64,000 bases of DNA, taken from Symbiodinium kawagutii (lineage: Eukaryota > Sar > Dinophyceae > Suessiales > Symbiodiniaceae). Positions 21,867 to 33,660 of the stretch are shown piece after piece (position 1 is the stretch's first letter; every line of letters starts with the position of its first letter). Both the position numbers and the translations under genes were made by a program. Under the pieces are notes generated by a model. The model was not told where the DNA came from and ran no database searches. It saw only the letters and a list, made by a program, of their open reading frames with translations. The stretch lies in NCBI GenBank assembly GCA_009767595.1, contig VSDK01010628.1:331910-395909 (forward strand). The letters are read 5' to 3'.

Positions 21867-22250
21867 GCCCATGCTCAAGGGTGGGTAGTGGAGGGTTTCT
21901 CTAATGTTTAAGCCCCAATGTTGATGTCATGCATGGACATTCGAAATCGGGTTGCAGAAAACATGGGAAATTGAAAAACACATTGTTCCCACATCAACTG
22001 ATCCCATGCTTGCAGAAAGGCCGCCTTGAGAGATCGTCCTTTTTCTGAAACGGGGTTGTCCTTTGATCGAAGAGTTCCAAGCTCCTAGAAATGAAATCAA
22101 CATGCAGGCAACGGTTTCACATCGAAGCAAACATTACACATGCTTGCCTGGAAATACCCCTAGGTGTTATCTTACCACTTTTGATGCATTTGTTTCAAGA
22201 CTGAAAAGTTCTGGAACAAGCCCGACTTGCCACCACAAGACTACTATCGG
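21867..22250 (+). repeat. Right repeat block of element 1 (R, inverted P, inverted S, Q)
   Basis: R at 21867-21931 is direct, P at 21933-21981 is inverted, S at 21984-22161 is inverted, Q at 22167-22250 is direct. Flipping the P-S segment back gives R-S-P-Q, in which P joins Q exactly as on the left side. The segment between R and Q has therefore probably been inverted. Q and the next 45 bases hold a frame with KFWNKPDLPPQDYYRLIDTE, which reads as coding. Confidence 0.8.
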
Positions 22251-23712
22251 TTGATTGACACTGAGCTGAACCGTGCACCACCACAATCAAGAGTGATATT
22301 CAAATAATTGCAAGATGATATACCACAGAATTTATCCCCTTATAGTTTTCGGATGTTTTGGGTTGCAGCAATATGTTCTTCCCTTGGGCTACACTATTTC
22401 CAGCTTGCTGCAGATTCAATGCCTCAGCTAAGCTATGCGCTGATCGCTGGACAAAGACCTTGGTTTAAAGATCGGCCCCAAGCAGCGTAGTCCAAAACAT
22501 TCGTCCCATCCCGGAACATGGTCATCCACTGATGTCCGGGAGTCCTCCATCAATGTTCCAGTACCCAGTGCCCAGAGTGTCCGAGTTTCCAGTTCCCAAG
22601 TGGCGAGCGCACATCGAGAAGACGATCGAGATGGGAGATTGATAATGATGGTCAATGATGGCTGATTATGGTTAATGATGGTTCATGATATTACTAATTA
22701 TGGCTAATGATAGGTCAGCGATGGCTAATGATAAATGAAAGTCCATGATGGTTCGTGATGGTTCATGATAATGAATGCTGGTGGAAGCTTGACTTCATGA
22801 CTTGAAAAAATTGCCATCCTTTTGTTGACAATGTCTGCACATTTTGTGGATGGCACGTGGCCCATCGCGATTTTCTGGGAGAGATTGCTCAACCACAAAG
22901 CATTTGTTTGCGTACCTCCGAAATTGGTTGGGTACAGCGCATGCCCTGAATTTGGCATTCCCTTGGTGAAGACCCCCAAGACAAGGGCAATGGTCTACGT
23001 TTGCATTTTCATCCATGTTTGGAGGTTATCTTTACATATTTTTATTGGCAATTACGAAATTCAGAACAAGGCACAAATGTCATGCAGTTCTGCGTCTCTA
23101 GGTGAATTATGGTTCGTCTTTGGCGCTCTGGTCGGAGTACTTTCCAAAGGGACAGGTGGTAGGCGGGGTTGCAGCGGGGTGCAGCAGGGCAGCCACAACA
23201 AGAAAGACCAACGACGACAGTAACAACATGTAAGAACGAAGAGCCAGCCACAAAGAGCGCAATGACCACACAATCGAATTTTCAAGCAAAGCGCGTGACT
23301 TGTTTCCTTTTTTTCGATGATCAATTTCTGCATTGGATAATGTCCACCAGTAGAAGGGCTTCAATAGAAAGTGCGAACCAACTGATAAGTTAGAACTCGT
23401 GGGAATTTTGCCCTTTAGAAGCCACAAAGACTTCTACTCGCTGCCATTGCTGGCCTCCATGTGTACTTTCTGTATTCCGTGAGGCATGGCTCAGCTGTGA
23501 CACGGCCATTTCCAGCAGAGGTTCAGGTACTGATTGACCTTCTTGGGCTAAAGTCAAACCATTAGCAGTCGCCTACTGGTCAAACATCATGTTCCACTGG
23601 TGACATTCTGTGACCCACATATATGATTGATATTATATGCATATATACATGTATACATATATACATTTATACATATACCTTGTTGCGTTGGGTTTGTCAC
23701 GGTCTTTTTCAG
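22251..23712. other. No supported gene
   Basis: 22251-22620 follows the Q repeat without recognisable coding. 22630-22790 is ATGATGGTTA-word DNA. A plus-strand frame at 22840-22985 (TWPIAIFWERLLNHKAFVCV) could be an exon but shows no family. 23630-23680 is TA-rich. Confidence 0.45.
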
Positions 23713-23823
23713 GGGTGACGGTCGCTGGATTTGGAGTTCACTCCTTGCCCCTCGTCATCAGAGTCCTCCACTCCAACGTGGAGATCCCGTTGGTGCGCAC
23801 GAGGCCTCGTGTGTTTTTGGAAG
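23713..23823 (+). CDS. Candidate exon with canonical splice sites
   Basis: A pyrimidine-rich acceptor (GGTCTTTTTCAG) precedes the frame, and a consensus donor (GAAG|GTATGT) follows. The 111-nt exon encodes VTVAGFGVHSLPLVIRVLHS and VEIPLVRTRPRVFLE, which is smooth coding sequence with no domain I can name. It is on the same strand as the exon candidates at 24557-24645, 26086-26159, 26468-26521 and the methyltransferase exons from 27508, so it may belong to a long plus-strand gene. Confidence 0.5.
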
Positions 23824-24437
23824 GTATGTCAGTAGGACTGCGGGAGTGTCAAGAAATTAGCGCAAGTTGTGCCAAGTAGAAGTAGGACTATGAATGTGAA
23901 CATGACATGATCACTACCGATCACTACAGTTCACCTGTGAGAAGACATGTTGTCTCACAGGTCAGAGGTGTCGGAACAAATGTTTGCAGAAATGCCAGTG
24001 CAAATGCTGAGAGGTATATCAGAACATACTTGTATTTTAATGGGTGCGTCGGAATATATGTCAGCATCAATGTCGCATGCCAGGACCCCTGGCAAAATGC
24101 AAATCCCAGTTTATGTCAGGATGGCACGGATGATCACTGATGTCAAATGCCGGGACAAATGTTTATACATGTGCCGGCAAAGTGTACCACAAAACGAGGC
24201 CCGTCAAAATGGATTGATGCAACTGTGCACTGATCTCAGGCAAAGATGCCATTACTAGTCACCCGTTCATCAAAACTGGCATGTTTTGTTTGGGCGCCCA
24301 TTGTCAGAGAGAAGGGGTGTCAATGTTGCGTGATGGGCCGATCTTTGTTTTGCCAACGCCCCGAATGACAATCTTGTTCATCCCACCATTCTTGAAATTC
24401 ACATCCAGATTGCTGGTCATGGATGCAGTTTGTTTAT

Positions 24438-24540
24438 AGTGGTTCTCAAAATGGGGGACCCCCAAATCATCCATGATTGATCATTATGAGTAGTAAACCA
24501 ACCATTTTTAGGAGGTCCCCAACTGGTTTGAGAAACTACC
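24438..24540. mobile_element. MITE-1 family copy
   Basis: The left end GTGGTTCTCAAAATGGGGGA is followed by CCCCCAAATCATCCATG. The right end AGGAGGTCCCC followed by GGTTTGAGAAACTACC is its imperfect reverse complement. The interior holds ATTATGAGTAGTAAACC. Confidence 0.65.
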
Positions 24541-24556
24541 ATGACTATATGCACAG

Positions 24557-24645
24557 CTGCACCTATGACACAGCGGCATGTCAACCGCCTTGGTCCAGGA
24601 ATCGACAGGGACCTCAGAAACTTTTTTGGCCGCGGTGGTTGGGAG
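24557..24645 (+). CDS. Candidate exon with canonical donor
   Basis: After a GCACAG acceptor the frame encodes APMTQRHVNRLGPGIDRDLR and NFFGRGGWE and stops at a strong donor (GAG|GTGAGA). Unknown family. Lies just downstream of a MITE-1 copy, on the same strand as the exon candidate at 23713. Confidence 0.45.
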
Positions 24646-24729
24646 GTGAGATGCCGATCACGGGCACGGGCACGTTTGCAGGCAAAGTTGCTGCCTTGTA
24701 TCGCTAGGAGCAGATCGAATGAATTTCTA

Positions 24730-24820
24730 GTTGGTGATTTCAAACATGTTTTATTTTCCCTAGTATTCATTGACAATTTGTTGGTTGACTTATATTTTTG
24801 ATGGGGGTTCAAACCACCAA
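24730..24820. mobile_element. MITE-2 family copy
   Basis: Ends are TTGGTGATTTCAAACATG and GGGGGTTCAAACCACCAA. The interior shares TTTATTTTCCC and TTGGTTGACTTATATTTTT with the other family members. Confidence 0.65.
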
Positions 24821-26085
24821 CCAGACTTACATTGCCAAATTGGTTAATTACCAAAGAGGAATAAGAATCTCCGTGAACACACCATGCATTGGAATGCCAC
24901 ACTCATGTGTTTTCTTGAAAATAACCAACCTGGGATCAAATGTTTGTCTGCCATGTGTAGTAGCCTATGATGGGGTTGTTTTGTTTGGGCAATTTGTAAG
25001 GAGACTGTTGCGTTTCGGTGAAAATTGTGTGCTTCTACAGGTTTTTGGAAAATTGTTCCATGTTTCAAACTCCAAAAGCAAATTCGGTGAAAATTTCCAA
25101 AAACCCTGTAGTAGTTTTGAAAAACTACAGGTGAAAACTACAGGTTTTTGAAAACTACTACAGGTTTTTGAAAAAGATTGTTTTGGAGTCTGGAGGGGAC
25201 GCAACTGCGACCTTGAAGTGGCCCAAAACGGGGTCAAGGCCAGATCCTGTCGATGCCAGAATCAGAACCGTCATATTGAGTGGATGGAACGAGACATTGG
25301 ACACATGACGGAACCGTCATGTACCAGAAATGCTTGGAAAGATATGCCGTGTAGAAACGTTCTCAATGGTGAGGACCGAAAATTACTGAAAAATGCCATT
25401 TCTGCTGCTATCTAGAGCGCTTTAAAAAGATGTATTAGAGATGGCATGTTGAAAAACTGGATTGGTGGGTGCTGAAATGGTGGTTCTATGAGTTAAGCAG
25501 GGAGGAACTCGGAGATTTTGGGAATATTTTGTCAAGTGCAGTAGGTGAAATGGTGCGGGTACATCGGCCTGGCAGCACCGCGATTTAGGAACAATTGTTA
25601 TGGCTATCACAGTGTGACCATCATCACCCCCGACCATCCGAAAAATGGAAAAGCGTCGGTTTTGAGAGTGCACCATTCAGGGACAAACTCGTGTACATGA
25701 ACATTTGCCAGTGGAAGCCCGTGTGTTTTGCTGGGTTTTTCCGACCATGGATTTGTAGCACACGAACGTGCTTTACATCCTGGCCCTGCCACCCACCCAA
25801 GCCACTAACCCGCAACTGTCCAGCCAACGAAATGGTTGGGAAATTGAAACTGAGGCATTAATCTCCCATGGAGCCTTCGGCAGAGGCGGGTAGTACGGCT
25901 GGATCTTGCAGAGCAAGCAATGACTGTAGTGACTACAACTGTAGTGGTACAGGGATCAGTTTTGGATATTTGACACAAGGCAGCATCCCATAACCTTACT
26001 TTGAGTTGATTCTTGACTTTTCGCTGCCCAGGCAATCAAGGGAAATCTCGAGTTCATCTGCTTGGATGATCATCCCAGGTACTAG
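24821..26085. other. No supported gene; CTACAGGTTTTTG repeats
   Basis: At 25037-25175 the word CTACAGGTTTTTGAAAA occurs four times, partly inverted (CCAAAAACCCTGTAG), giving a small fold-back cluster. Other open frames (25218-25415; 25595-25861) show no domain or splice sites I trust. Confidence 0.45.
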
Positions 26086-26159
26086 ATATGAATGTCGCGT
26101 ATGTCCTGTTCAGCCTGGCAGAGCATACCCTTGTTGGGCAGCATGTTGAGGGGTTGCAG
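26086..26159 (+). CDS. Weak exon candidate
   Basis: Between a GTACTAG acceptor and a GCAG|GTCC donor the frame encodes MNVAYVLFSLAEHTLVGQHV. A 19-bp sequence spanning the donor (GCATGTTGAG-GGTTGCAG) is repeated 34 bp downstream with one mismatch, which looks like a short tandem duplication at the splice site. No family is recognised. Confidence 0.3.
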
Positions 26160-26467
26160 GTCCTTCCCGTTTCAGCATGTTGAGCGGTTGCAGTCCTGCT
26201 GGAGCTATGGAGACGACTCACCACCGGTGATCAAACACTCATGGCAGATAAGATGGATACCTGAGCTAGGTGCAATCGGAGCAGCTTCTTGACATCAATT
26301 TTCTACGTGCCATTGATTGTAAACCAGCAATCAACATGATCAACCATTCATCAATCATCATCAATCCATTCAACCATGATTGAGCATCGTATTTGCCATT
26401 AGCCAACCAATCAGCCATTCTTCGCTGTTGCCGTTGGTTCCCTGCCCGCTTTCTGGTGACCTCCCAG

Positions 26468-26521
26468 AGGCAATGCTTATGCGATGGAGGCACTCTGGCG
26501 TGGGGGCAGTGCCGAAGCCAG
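26468..26521 (+). CDS. Weak exon candidate
   Basis: A 54-nt stretch between CTCCCAG and CCAG|GTGAAAG encodes AMLMRWRHSGVGAVPKP. It is supported only by the splice sites and its composition. Confidence 0.3.
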
Positions 26522-26539
26522 GTGAAAGGCATAAGAATG

Positions 26540-26830
26540 CAATAAGATGTATACATATATATATAGACTGTATATGCATATGTGTACCCACATATATACA
26601 TGTATACACATATATTTACATATATAATCTATGAAATGAATATGTTACATATGTCTATGTATATATTTAAACAGACATGTATTTATGATTACACGTATGT
26701 GAGCTTCTGTGCATTTACATAATTGTAAACATGTGATTCTATTTATGTATGTTTATGTGTTTAAGTAACATACATACAGAGCAATATTTTCCTATATGTC
26801 TATCAATATTCATTTGTTTACATGTGTATC
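26540..26830. repeat. TATACA/TATGTA-rich microsatellite stretch
   Basis: Runs of TATACATATATATA, ATATGTGTACCCACATATATAC and related words on both strands, with no coding. Confidence 0.8.
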
Positions 26831-26974
26831 TATTTCTGCGCATAAGCATACGATGGACATACTGTCGACTGTTTTTACATATTATATAATGACTCTATAC
26901 ATCTCCATGTCATCTCGCAATTATTGTTGTAGGGATTTGTGGTACCTCACCTGTAGGAATTTGCACATATGGGG

Positions 26975-27070
26975 GGTTCTCAAAATAGAGGTACCTCCCA
27001 AATGGTTGGTTTATTTCTATAAATGATTAAAGAAGATGATTTGGAGGTGCCTTTATTTTGAGAAACCGCC
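26975..27070. mobile_element. MITE-1 family copy, best preserved
   Basis: GGTTCTCAAAATAGAGGTAC plus CTCCCAAAT on the left pairs with GATTTGGAGGTGCC plus TTTATTTTGAGAAACC on the right, a terminal inverted repeat of about 30 bp with few mismatches in a 96-bp element. It is the clearest type copy in the window. Confidence 0.75.
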
Positions 27071-27507
27071 ATTTATTCATTGCCCAATGTACTGGTCAAA
27101 CTTCTGCGTTGTTGCAGAGTGGTCCCTGACAACCTGACCTCCCACGACGACGAATTGAGATGTTGAAGCTTCACAATTTAGAGCATTTTGTGGTGTGGAT
27201 TTTTTGGTGCCGGCGCCATTTAGATGCACAATTTGTGGCTTTGCAGATGCCATGAACCATTTGTGCAGCTGAGATGATTGAAGCAAGTCTCAACACGTTG
27301 TTTGTATTCCTAGTTTTAATTCCCGGTATAACCCTTGCGTTCAAGCTGTCATGGTGTTGAATTTCCATTAAACCCAGTATTTATGGTTTTAATTCAAATT
27401 ATACACCTTTCAATGGTTCATCATCATTGAACCAGCCATTCAATGGCTGATTACCCCATTGAACCATTAACCCGTGGCAAACCATCCAGCCTTTCCAACT
27501 AGCCCAG

Positions 27508-30500
27508 GCCAATGCTACCAATGCATCCGTCCTGGACCATCTGAAACGCCTTGGCTTTGAAACTTTCAACGTCATCGTGGACGATGCGAGCCACGCTGCA
27601 AAGGCGGGAATCCAATGGCACCCTGGATGCCATCAATCATAGTGATCAAAGGGCACCAGTTGCTAAGTTGCTCTGCTGGTGACTGCTTCATTTCGGTTAA
27701 GCATGAGTTGATACGGGCTGTGACAATGGTTCGAGAAATGGTGAATGAAGGATGGTGATTATTACTCATATCCATCATGAAAAGCATGAAACATCACTAT
27801 CCTACACTCGTGATTGGCCAATATGAACCACTTCACTATTGTGTTTGAGATTGGTTGCTGGTAAAGCACAACGACCAAGAACAAGCAACAGCTGCCGATC
27901 CTGACCCGTGGACTAACGCTGGTTGATGATGGTAAGAGCAGCTATGATCATGGTTCATGATCAATAGTTATTACTCTTTTGTAAATGAATCTGGTTGCGT
28001 GGAAAATCCACCATAGATGCCTCGCTGATTTCCCTACTGTTGATTTCGAACTTCCAGGTTCGGGACTACCATACGGACCATAGGCTAATGGGCTATTAAT
28101 GATTAACACTGGTTATCGGGAAGGGGATAATAACCAATAGTAGGGGATATATCGGATATGCCAATAGTTGGTTGATTAAGATTTGGAGGTGCCCACAACA
28201 ATTAAGAAACTAGCATAAAAAGAAAGTGCATAAGGAGGGCACACCTTGGGGCGTTGACACTGATCAACTGTTTGTTGACAAGTTATGACTTGGCTGCTTC
28301 CAAAACCAGCAACGGCTATCAAGTCTATACCGAGATTCTGTGTGTATTTATATGATGTATAGGATTGCAAAGGTATGTATCCTTGTGTAATTGGACATGG
28401 CAATGGAAAGGCACCGTCGCAAATAAGCGAAGCATTTGCAAGTTGTGAATCATCCATTTTGGACATGTGAAGATTGGGATCGCCGGTCAGAATCTTTTTC
28501 TCCAAGGAACACCTTGATCAGATGGGTCCGCGCAGGCATCATGTTTATGGATTCTCTTAAGGATCTGAATTGCAGCCATTTGATTTAGTGTAATGCTAAC
28601 AATGAAGAGCACAAGTTTCAAGGCAAAACCAGCAGCAAAATTAGAGACCAAATAGCAAAACAGAAATGTAGAAAGATGTTAAGACAAGAGAAAGTAGCTG
28701 AAGAAGATGAACTCAGAGGAAATGAGGTTCTCAACATTTGAGCTCCGAATGACTTTTACAGAAACAAAGAAGTAGCTGGAGTAGCTGCAGGAGCGCACAC
28801 AAAACCGCCGTCACGGGATATCCATCATGGTTTCACCATCGGATATCCATCGCTATTTTTACCCTTTGGTGCCATCATTTCCATGGTCTGCCTCCCAGTT
28901 TGCTGGTGGAATTCCTATGGGGTCACGGGAACCTGGCAACATTGCGAGCTTCGCCACTGGGAGGTCACTTGTGACACCATGACAAGCACCACTGAGTCAA
29001 GGGGTGGCACTTGGTGTTCCTTCCAAGTGCTCAGTTGTGGTGTTAATATCAGTGATTTGCCTTCCAGCTATGATAGATCCATGATAGCTCATGGTGAATG
29101 CTGTAGTCAATCAGCAATTGACCGTCGATCACCACTATCAACAGGTTTATTGTTCATCCTATTTCAGTACTTGGATGGTTTTTGGTACCAGATACATGTC
29201 ATATATGACAACCCCATATGAGTTGACCAAGTACTTGGATAGTTTGGGGGCACAACCCCCTGAGTCACAGGATCAGATAGCTCGTTTTGAGCTCTTCTTC
29301 CCAGAAGTGCTGCAACCAGGACCTGATTTGGGGAGCCTGTGGGTGTTTCGTGCGCCTTGAGGGTTGGTAGTCCAGTAGCAGCATTTTGTTCATTTCTGCG
29401 TGCGCGAATCCACGGCGAACACTTCGCTTGTTTAAGTTGAGCGCTGTTCACTGTGGGGGTGTAGGATCGTAGCCTTGGCGCCGCTGTACAAGTGTCAAAA
29501 GTCGTCGTCCAAAAGAAAAATGACGACTTTTACCAAACTAATTAGTATTGAATTAATAATCAACCTGCTTATTGAACAGATTCCAAGTATTGAATGATTT
29601 AGTCACATTTGTCATGTGATCAGTCAAAGCTTATTGATAATGAAAGTGTCTCCCATATCTATGAGGGTGTGCTTGTGTGAAACAACATACTTTTGCAAAA
29701 CCACAGACCGTCATTGCTGAGTCAATTGCACAAAACTCTGAATTCTATTGCTGACATACTTTTACGTAATGCTGTAAACATTCTCAGGGAAAACTTTTGT
29801 ACACTTCACCCGTTAAAAGGTAGTGTTCCATCAAAGGGGCGCTCCTCTATTCGTGAGGAACGCGACACCTTCTGCAAACAAGAACACATGTTGAAGTATA
29901 TTGAATTGAAGCATCTTGAAGCACACTGTATTCACCCGGTACTATCTTGATGAACAACTTCTCACTTTGCAAGGAATACTGTACTACATATGTTGAAAGA
30001 ATCTTCGAAAGTTACCGCTGTACTTGCTTCCAAGACATGATGCATGTGCTTGCGCTTCGGCAAGAGAAATACTTTCGTAATTGGATGCTAGTGCATCAAG
30101 TATGTTGTATTCAATGCGTTCATACATTGCACAAATGAACATACCGCAAAAGGCCCCGCACAACACATATCTGAAGGGAATTTGTTTTAAAATAGTGCTG
30201 CACATTCTTTGATAAATACCATACGTATCGAAATGATGACAAGATAAACATGTACTTTGCTGCAGGAAAAACTTAGCAGAACCATACTCAACTCGCTGAA
30301 GGAATCCAACGACATCTTTGGCAAACGGAACATTACACTGCTATCTTGTGTATCTACGTAATTCTAAATATTATGTATATGTGCTGTACCACTACACGGA
30401 GCAAAGGCACCGCACACTCCTAGAATGGTAGAAATACTTCATAGTCGGTCTAAACGGTTTTTGCATGCGGCGAATTGTCAAAAGTGTCTTCTTCATATTT

Positions 30501-30912
30501 GTTGCCAAAAACAACTGCAGGCCATGCAATTCGAATCGAATTCCTCAAACTTGGGCCCCTGAAACAAACAGGCAATAGATTGGCAAAACTACATCTTGGA
30601 TCAGAACTTCCATCACAATTGGCTACGAAAGCACATGTTGTTTTTTGACAAAATTGCCTCTCCCCACACCGAGAACTGGCTTCCATCTTAATTATCGGAT
30701 ATTGCCAACCAAAAATTGAATCCCTCAAGCATAGACGATATGTATTTGATGTGTGCCAAGCGCACGCTTCAGTAGTGATCGATGCTCATGGATTTTCACC
30801 CCCAGGATAGGTTGCTGCAGCCGAAGGATGGGGAAGAGCTGGGCTGTCTCGCCAGGAGGAGTATACATCGTCGAGGATATACTGGTTTGGGTGGACCCGG
30901 CACGAAAATCTT
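27508..30912 (+). CDS. AdoMet-dependent methyltransferase, three exons recognised
   Basis: Three plus-strand exons join in frame. Exon at 27508-27603 (32 codons) contains LGFETFNVIVDDASHAAK, with the DD-[AG]-SH signature of TylF/CmcI-type class I methyltransferases. Exon at 29271-29319 encodes DQIARFELFFPEVLQP, the helix after that signature. Exon at 30856-30912 encodes GGVYIVEDILVWVDPARKS, the strand with the usual GG-x-Y-x-x-ED. Phases match at both joints (0, then 1). The first intron starts GC and the second GA, both ending CAG; the third exon ends at a GT donor (T|GTGAGG). The upstream exon with the glycine-rich AdoMet loop and the downstream exons are not identified. The introns, 1667 and 1536 bp, hold no recognised gene. 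The substrate is unknown; family members methylate small molecules or sugars. Confidence 0.65.
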
Positions 30913-31880
30913 GTGAGGCAATGAGCAGTGTTGGATAGCCACTGGATGAATATGCTGGCGAGACGATCTGCCGTATCAAAAAGATCTGTTGGTGGCGATT
31001 CTGTTTGCGCAATTTGCACCGACATCAGGGCATGATCTAAAACCCAAGCCAAGTTGTAACAGTTCAAAGGAAGAGGCCAACGGAAATCTGCTTAGGCAAA
31101 CCGTTCGCGAGCGACTCGAAGGGCTGGCTGAGCTACAAATCCTCTTTGTTGGTCAGCTGGGGCAATCAGTTTCGACTCCCCAGCGATCCACACACAGTAT
31201 TTCCGCTGGGCAGCATAGGCAGCGTTGACTTGTCCCCATACTTGTCCATGTTGGAAGCGTTTGGCATGTTGGCTGCCCCCTTTTTCATCATTGTTCCATC
31301 ATTTTACCCTGTCACGCCAGCCCGACATGGACGGCCATGTGGCTCTGGAGTATTTTGCCAAGTTGTCCGTTCCTGGAGCTGCAGCACCGTTGCTGTTGAA
31401 TTTGATCAGATTGAAGCAACATCTATATTGGTACTCGGACCAAAACTGCCATGTATCTCCTCAACAAATGTTTCACTACTGGTTCACCGTTGGTATATCA
31501 GTATTATCAGCAGAGGAAATCCCAAGAGGAGTGGTGAGGATTGGACAAGAGTTACCCCTGCTTCCCGCTGGTCAGCGGGTCACAAGTCACGACACTGGAT
31601 GATGCCATTTTCCACTTGCTAAACGCGGAGTCGAAGGTTTTGTCCATTTTTGTCCCAATCACTCTGGACTATTTCTGGACTATCCACAGATTCAAAAGAT
31701 ATTTCTGGACTATCACTCTGGACTATCCACTGGATCATTTGGAATATTTCTTGGATGCGAAACGCATGGCTTTTCCATTGATGCATGGGTCCGCTCCCAG
31801 GCCAGCGTCTACATCACTGATGAAGTTCTGATGGGATGGGGGCTCAGCAGCTGTGCCACGTGTTTACGCTCTATAACTGA
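30913..31880 (+). other. Possible further exons of the methyltransferase gene
   Basis: A plus-strand frame at 31329-31560 (PDMDGHVALEYFAKLSVPGA; RLKQHLYWYSDQNCHV) and a short one at 31592-31641 ending in a donor-like GAAG|GTTTTG (TTLDDAIFHLLNAESK) read as coding. I cannot fix their boundaries or phases relative to the exon ending at 30912. The rest is spacer, with ACTATCTGGACTAT repeats at 31665-31735. Confidence 0.35.
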
Positions 31881-31962
31881 TTGGTGGTTTTGAAAATCTT
31901 TATTTTCCCAAGATTTGGGATGGTTGGTTGACGAATACCATTTATCGGGCTTGAAACCAAAA
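31881..31962. mobile_element. MITE-2 family copy, degraded right end
   Basis: Starts TTGGTGGTTTTGAAAATC and has TATTTTCCCAAGATTTGGGA and GGTTGGTTGACGAATACC inside. The right end CTTGAAACCAAAAACCCG has lost the exact CCACCAA terminus. Confidence 0.5.
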
Positions 31963-32811
31963 ACCCGATAAAGAATCTGGCGAAGTTTGAGCTTTGGCAA
32001 CATTCTGTTCACCAGAGATCACCGGGTACAAGCAAAAAGCATCAAAAAGCCAACGTGTTGGCCACGAGTTTACAAGGCACACCACCTCTGGCATGCAAAC
32101 TATTGCATTTACCATGGCCTTTGTCAACTCTTCAGACTCACTCCGAAAAGAGCTTAGCCTCCATCGGGAAATGTCTCTGCTTTACATCGGGAAATGGACG
32201 TGGCTGGTGCTTTCAGGAGAGCACACTTTCAAAATTCTCATGATGCCAGATGTGGATCAGATTTTCAAGGATCCACAACCTACAGACTGGTTCCGTTGGA
32301 CTCGAACCCCAAAGCAGTGCGAAAAAGACGAGGGGAAGCCCCACCCCTGACCCCTGGTTGATCGTCGAAATCTACTGGGCAGTTTGTTGGGGCAAGCCTC
32401 GCAGTGCCCAACCATGGCCCGACAAGCAGAACTAATCCATCACAAGCTTTGCGAACTGATGACAGGGTTTTCTGATTATCACGCTCACGGCACGCCGGAA
32501 AAATAGTTTGCTCTTTGTAGATTTCACTGCAAATGAGACCCTAATGATGCGTAATGTCTACATTACCGAAAAAGCACAAAGAAAGCATGATCATCCTTGT
32601 TTGGCGAATTTGAAAACTGTCATACTCGAGTGCAAAAAAGAAGAAACCTCCGTTTCTTCTCAGCATTAAGCATGTTGCTTGATCTGACTCGCTGTGGTCA
32701 CACCTCTGCGACCGTTTCTGAGGTTCGCATCAGATCCGACGGAAGCGGCAAACCTCCAAGGATGGGAAGATCAGAATTTGCCAAGGTGGTTGACAACAAA
32801 ATATACATGGC
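31963..32811. other. No supported gene
   Basis: Frames at 31994-32350 (plus) are open for 118 codons without a recognisable domain or reliable splice sites. The remainder is spacer. Confidence 0.4.
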
Positions 32812-32892
32812 AGTGGGTCAAAAGCATTGTTTTCCCTTATTATTGGTTGGTCATTATCACCCATATTGGTTGGTTAATATTGACCCATAGCC
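32812..32892. mobile_element. MITE-3 family copy (tentative)
   Basis: Starts GTGGGTCAAAAGCATTG and ends TTGGTTAATATTGACCCATAG, matching the copy at 10827-10936 at both ends. It lies 18 bp upstream of an exon candidate at 32910. Confidence 0.45.
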
Positions 32893-32909
32893 ACATGGAT
32901 TTGTCAAAG

Positions 32910-33384
32910 GGGGAAGTGATGGAGGAACATGGGCGACACGTGATGAGCTGTTGGCAGCTTGGTGAACCAGTGGAGTTGGACAGTTGGATAAACCACGCTG
33001 CAATGGAAGGCCAACAACCTCGGAAGAAAACCGTAAGTGACTAGTCTTGCTGCAGGGCTGCAGGGATTCCTTCATGATTTTCCATGATCCGCAGCGGTCA
33101 GACGGGCAAGTGAGACCTGTGTTTCTCCACGTTTGTGGTTCATAGGTCCGCTTTCATTTCTAACTCTTACTGCCGCATCTTGACTTCTGCTCGGCTCGGT
33201 TGTCTTTTGGTTTTCTAGACAGGTGAGGCCAAGGAGCCCCAAATGAAATTGGCACAGTGTTGTGTCTTGTATTTGCGTCGTACAAAGTCAATAAACGGCC
33301 AAGACACCTCTTGGATGGTCTTGGGAAGAAATCATAGCAGTTACAGTAACGGACTATTGAAGATTGAAGTGGATCGCCCCACTG
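32910..33384 (+). CDS. Two joined exons of an unrecognised plus-strand gene
   Basis: Exon 32910-33032 (41 codons, EVMEEHGRHVMSCWQLGEPV then LDSWINHAAMEGQQPRKKT) ends at a textbook donor ACC|GTAAGT. Exon 33228-33384 (52 codons plus one base, AKEPQMKLAQCCVLYLRRTK then WMVLGRNHSSYSNGLLKIEV) starts after a TTTTCTAGACAGGTGAG acceptor region and ends at CTG|GTGAGT. The phases match (0 to 0). Good splice sites at three of four edges and smooth composition make this a real coding pair. I do not recognise the protein. It may continue the methyltransferase gene that ends at 30912 or be a neighbour. Confidence 0.55.
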
Positions 33385-33429
33385 GTGAGTGATTTTGCAA
33401 ACTTGGGCTGCAAAAAGCCACTAATTTAG

Positions 33430-33660
33430 AACTTCAATTGATGCAACATGATGCACAAAATGATGCGATTTCGGAGACTCGCAGGGATTTCTTGACCGAC
33501 CGCTCAGCAGGTGCCCGCGACACGCGTGGGTCAGACACGCTCCATGTCCAGTGGCACCATGGCGACTCACCTGGGACCCACGCCTCGGTGACCGATCCGA
33601 TCCTGCGGCACGTCCGTGGCGGTAGCTTCGCGCATGCTGAGCGCAGCTGGTGATTTTCGT
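33430..33660 (+). CDS. Possible terminal exon, GC-rich
   Basis: A GC-rich island with two open plus-strand frames after CTCGCAG or TCGGAG acceptor-like sites. One ends in VRGGSFAHAERSW and a stop at about 33653. The minus strand is also open. Composition alone makes all frames open, so this is weak. Confidence 0.25.

Larger units (their letters stand above)
13774..22250 (+). mobile_element. DIRS-like tyrosine-recombinase retroelement, decayed and permuted (element 1)
   Basis: All parts lie on the plus strand in the order YR (13971-15310), cysteine-rich tail (15289-15771), Gag (16366-17511), CCCH-like finger (17485-17675), methyltransferase-like domain (17749-18660), RT (18660-20000) and RNase H (20230-20738). 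Repeat blocks bound it. Usual DIRS-class order is Gag, RT, RNase H, then YR. Here YR comes first, as if a circle or tandem pair had been cut at another point. Frameshifts separate YR halves, Gag from its finger, and several RT segments, and the YR lacks a visible catalytic tyrosine, so this copy is not autonomous. Two adjacent partial copies would also explain the order. Confidence 0.75.
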
